A DNA stretch of 64,000 nucleotides from GAS188 sp963794475 (GTDB taxonomy: Bacteria; Pseudomonadota; Alphaproteobacteria; Rhizobiales; Beijerinckiaceae), in NCBI GenBank assembly GCA_963794475.1, contig CAWCDW010000003.1:372001-436000 (forward strand), written 5' to 3'. The position numbers were made by a program, and so were the translations under genes. This document shows positions 63,580 through 64,000 of this stretch, in pieces. How positions within the stretch are numbered: the first letter of the stretch is position 1; every line of letters starts with the position of its first letter. The notes below the pieces were generated by a model. The model saw only the letters and a list, made by a program, of their open reading frames with translations, ran no database searches and was not told where the DNA came from.

Positions 63580-64000
63580 CTAGAAGTCGAACCGGATCAT
63601 TCTTCGCATGACGAGGACGCCGACCCCCATCCACACCCCCGCGGCGATCATCGACACCTTGCCGTGAAAGGTCGTCCATAGAAGCGAGATGTAATCGGGG
63701 CTGCTCAGCCAGACGAGGATGGCGACTGTGAAGGGCAGGCAGGCGATGATCCCGGCCGAGGCCTTCGCCTCCATGCTCATCGCTTGGATCTTTCCCTCCA
63801 TTTTTCGACGCTCGCGAATGACTCGCGAAAAATTCGAAAGCGTCTCGCCGAGATTGCCGCCGGATTTCTGCTGAATGGCAATCACGATGCCGAAGAAATT
63901 GGCTTCGGTGACCGGCACGCGCTGATAGAGGCGTTCGCAGGCCTCGGCGATGCTCAAGCCGAGCGATTGCGATTCGATGATGTGGCGGAATTCCGAACGC
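63580..64000 (-). CDS. tadB: Tad/Flp pilus inner-membrane protein TadB, 5' part outside window
   Basis: Only the C-terminal ~139 codons are present; the frame is open to the window edge. Shows RSEFRHIIESQSLGLSIAEACERLYQRVPVTEANFFGIVIAIQQKSGGNLGETLSNFSRVIRERRKMEGKIQAMSMEAKASAGIIACLPFTVAILVWL, the TadB/T2SS-F pattern, and ends MRRMIRFDF. Upstream of tadC in the same direction, the normal tadB-tadC order. Confidence 0.92.
   Translation of the reverse strand, partial: RSEFRHIIESQSLGLSIAEACERLYQRVPVTEANFFGIVIAIQQKSGGNLGETLSNFSRVIRERRKMEGKIQAMSMEAKASAGIIACLPFTVAILVWLSSPDYISLLWTTFHGKVSMIAAGVWMGVGVLVMRRMIRFDF

Overview
This is a 64 kb piece of a high-GC alphaproteobacterial chromosome, most likely from Hyphomicrobiales (the old Rhizobiales). 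Evidence for this is the gene orders rpsT-dnaA-dnaN-recF, rimP-nusA-ylxR-infB-rbfA-truB-rpsO-pnp and tolQRAB-pal-cpoB-tilS-ftsH, a Tad pilus locus, and full CtrA-type sites (TTAA-N7-TTAA) next to dnaA and next to the pilus genes. The genus cannot be fixed from sequence reading alone. Almost everything is housekeeping or conserved core. There is no prophage, CRISPR array, complete insertion sequence, rRNA or tRNA, and I found no coherent novel multi-gene system.

Layout. (1) 1-8103: the end of an ABC-F ATPase, a gene-free stretch with two REP-like palindromes, then a minus-strand nucleoside-type ABC importer operon (two tandem BMP binding proteins, a double ATPase, two permeases). A 165-180 bp inverted-repeat element (8235-8413) separates it from (2) 8404-11977: GNAT, GGCT-like protein, acyl-CoA carboxylase alpha subunit and an orphan gene, all minus. 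(3) 12250-17185, plus: coaD, two cyclophilins flanking a secreted TolA-C-like protein, a YdcZ transporter, and queA-tgt for queuosine. (4) 17216-26985, minus: an SGNH-like membrane protein, recF, dnaN, dnaA, a ~1 kb gene-free region with DnaA and CtrA sites (candidate origin or dnaA control region), rpsT, parC and a thioesterase. (5) 27121-40745, plus: a secreted protein, the translation/RNA operon rimP to pnp with a lepB inserted, and an NDH-2. (6) 40779-45504, minus: a DOPA-dioxygenase-like protein, an aldolase/dehydrogenase fusion, PPK2 and a MltB-type transglycosylase. (7) 45730-48370, plus: yebC-ruvC-ruvA-bluB. (8) 48375-57236, minus: ftsH, tilS, cpoB, pal, tolB, tolA, tolR, tolQ. (9) 57440-64000: Lrp regulator, DUF6356 protein, MFS exporter, M17 aminopeptidase and part of a tad locus (tadD, tadC, tadB).

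The most striking property is the number of single-base reading-frame breaks in otherwise well-conserved genes: tgt, parC, ppk2, ruvC (at codons 2-3), pal, tolB and tolA. In each, adding or removing one base restores a protein of normal family length. parC is essential and the breaks are scattered, so consensus-sequence errors are the simplest explanation. However, three breaks fall in consecutive tol-pal genes, and tgt also lacks its zinc cysteines, so read-level confirmation matters before calling any of them pseudogenes.

Other points of interest are the MITE-like element whose arm supplies the GNAT stop codon, the inverted REP pair, the DnaA/CtrA cluster upstream of dnaA, a CtrA box upstream of tadD, a perfect hairpin that covers the ppk2 ribosome-binding site, a TilS with Asn in place of the PP-loop Asp, and diverged tandem BMP binding proteins.
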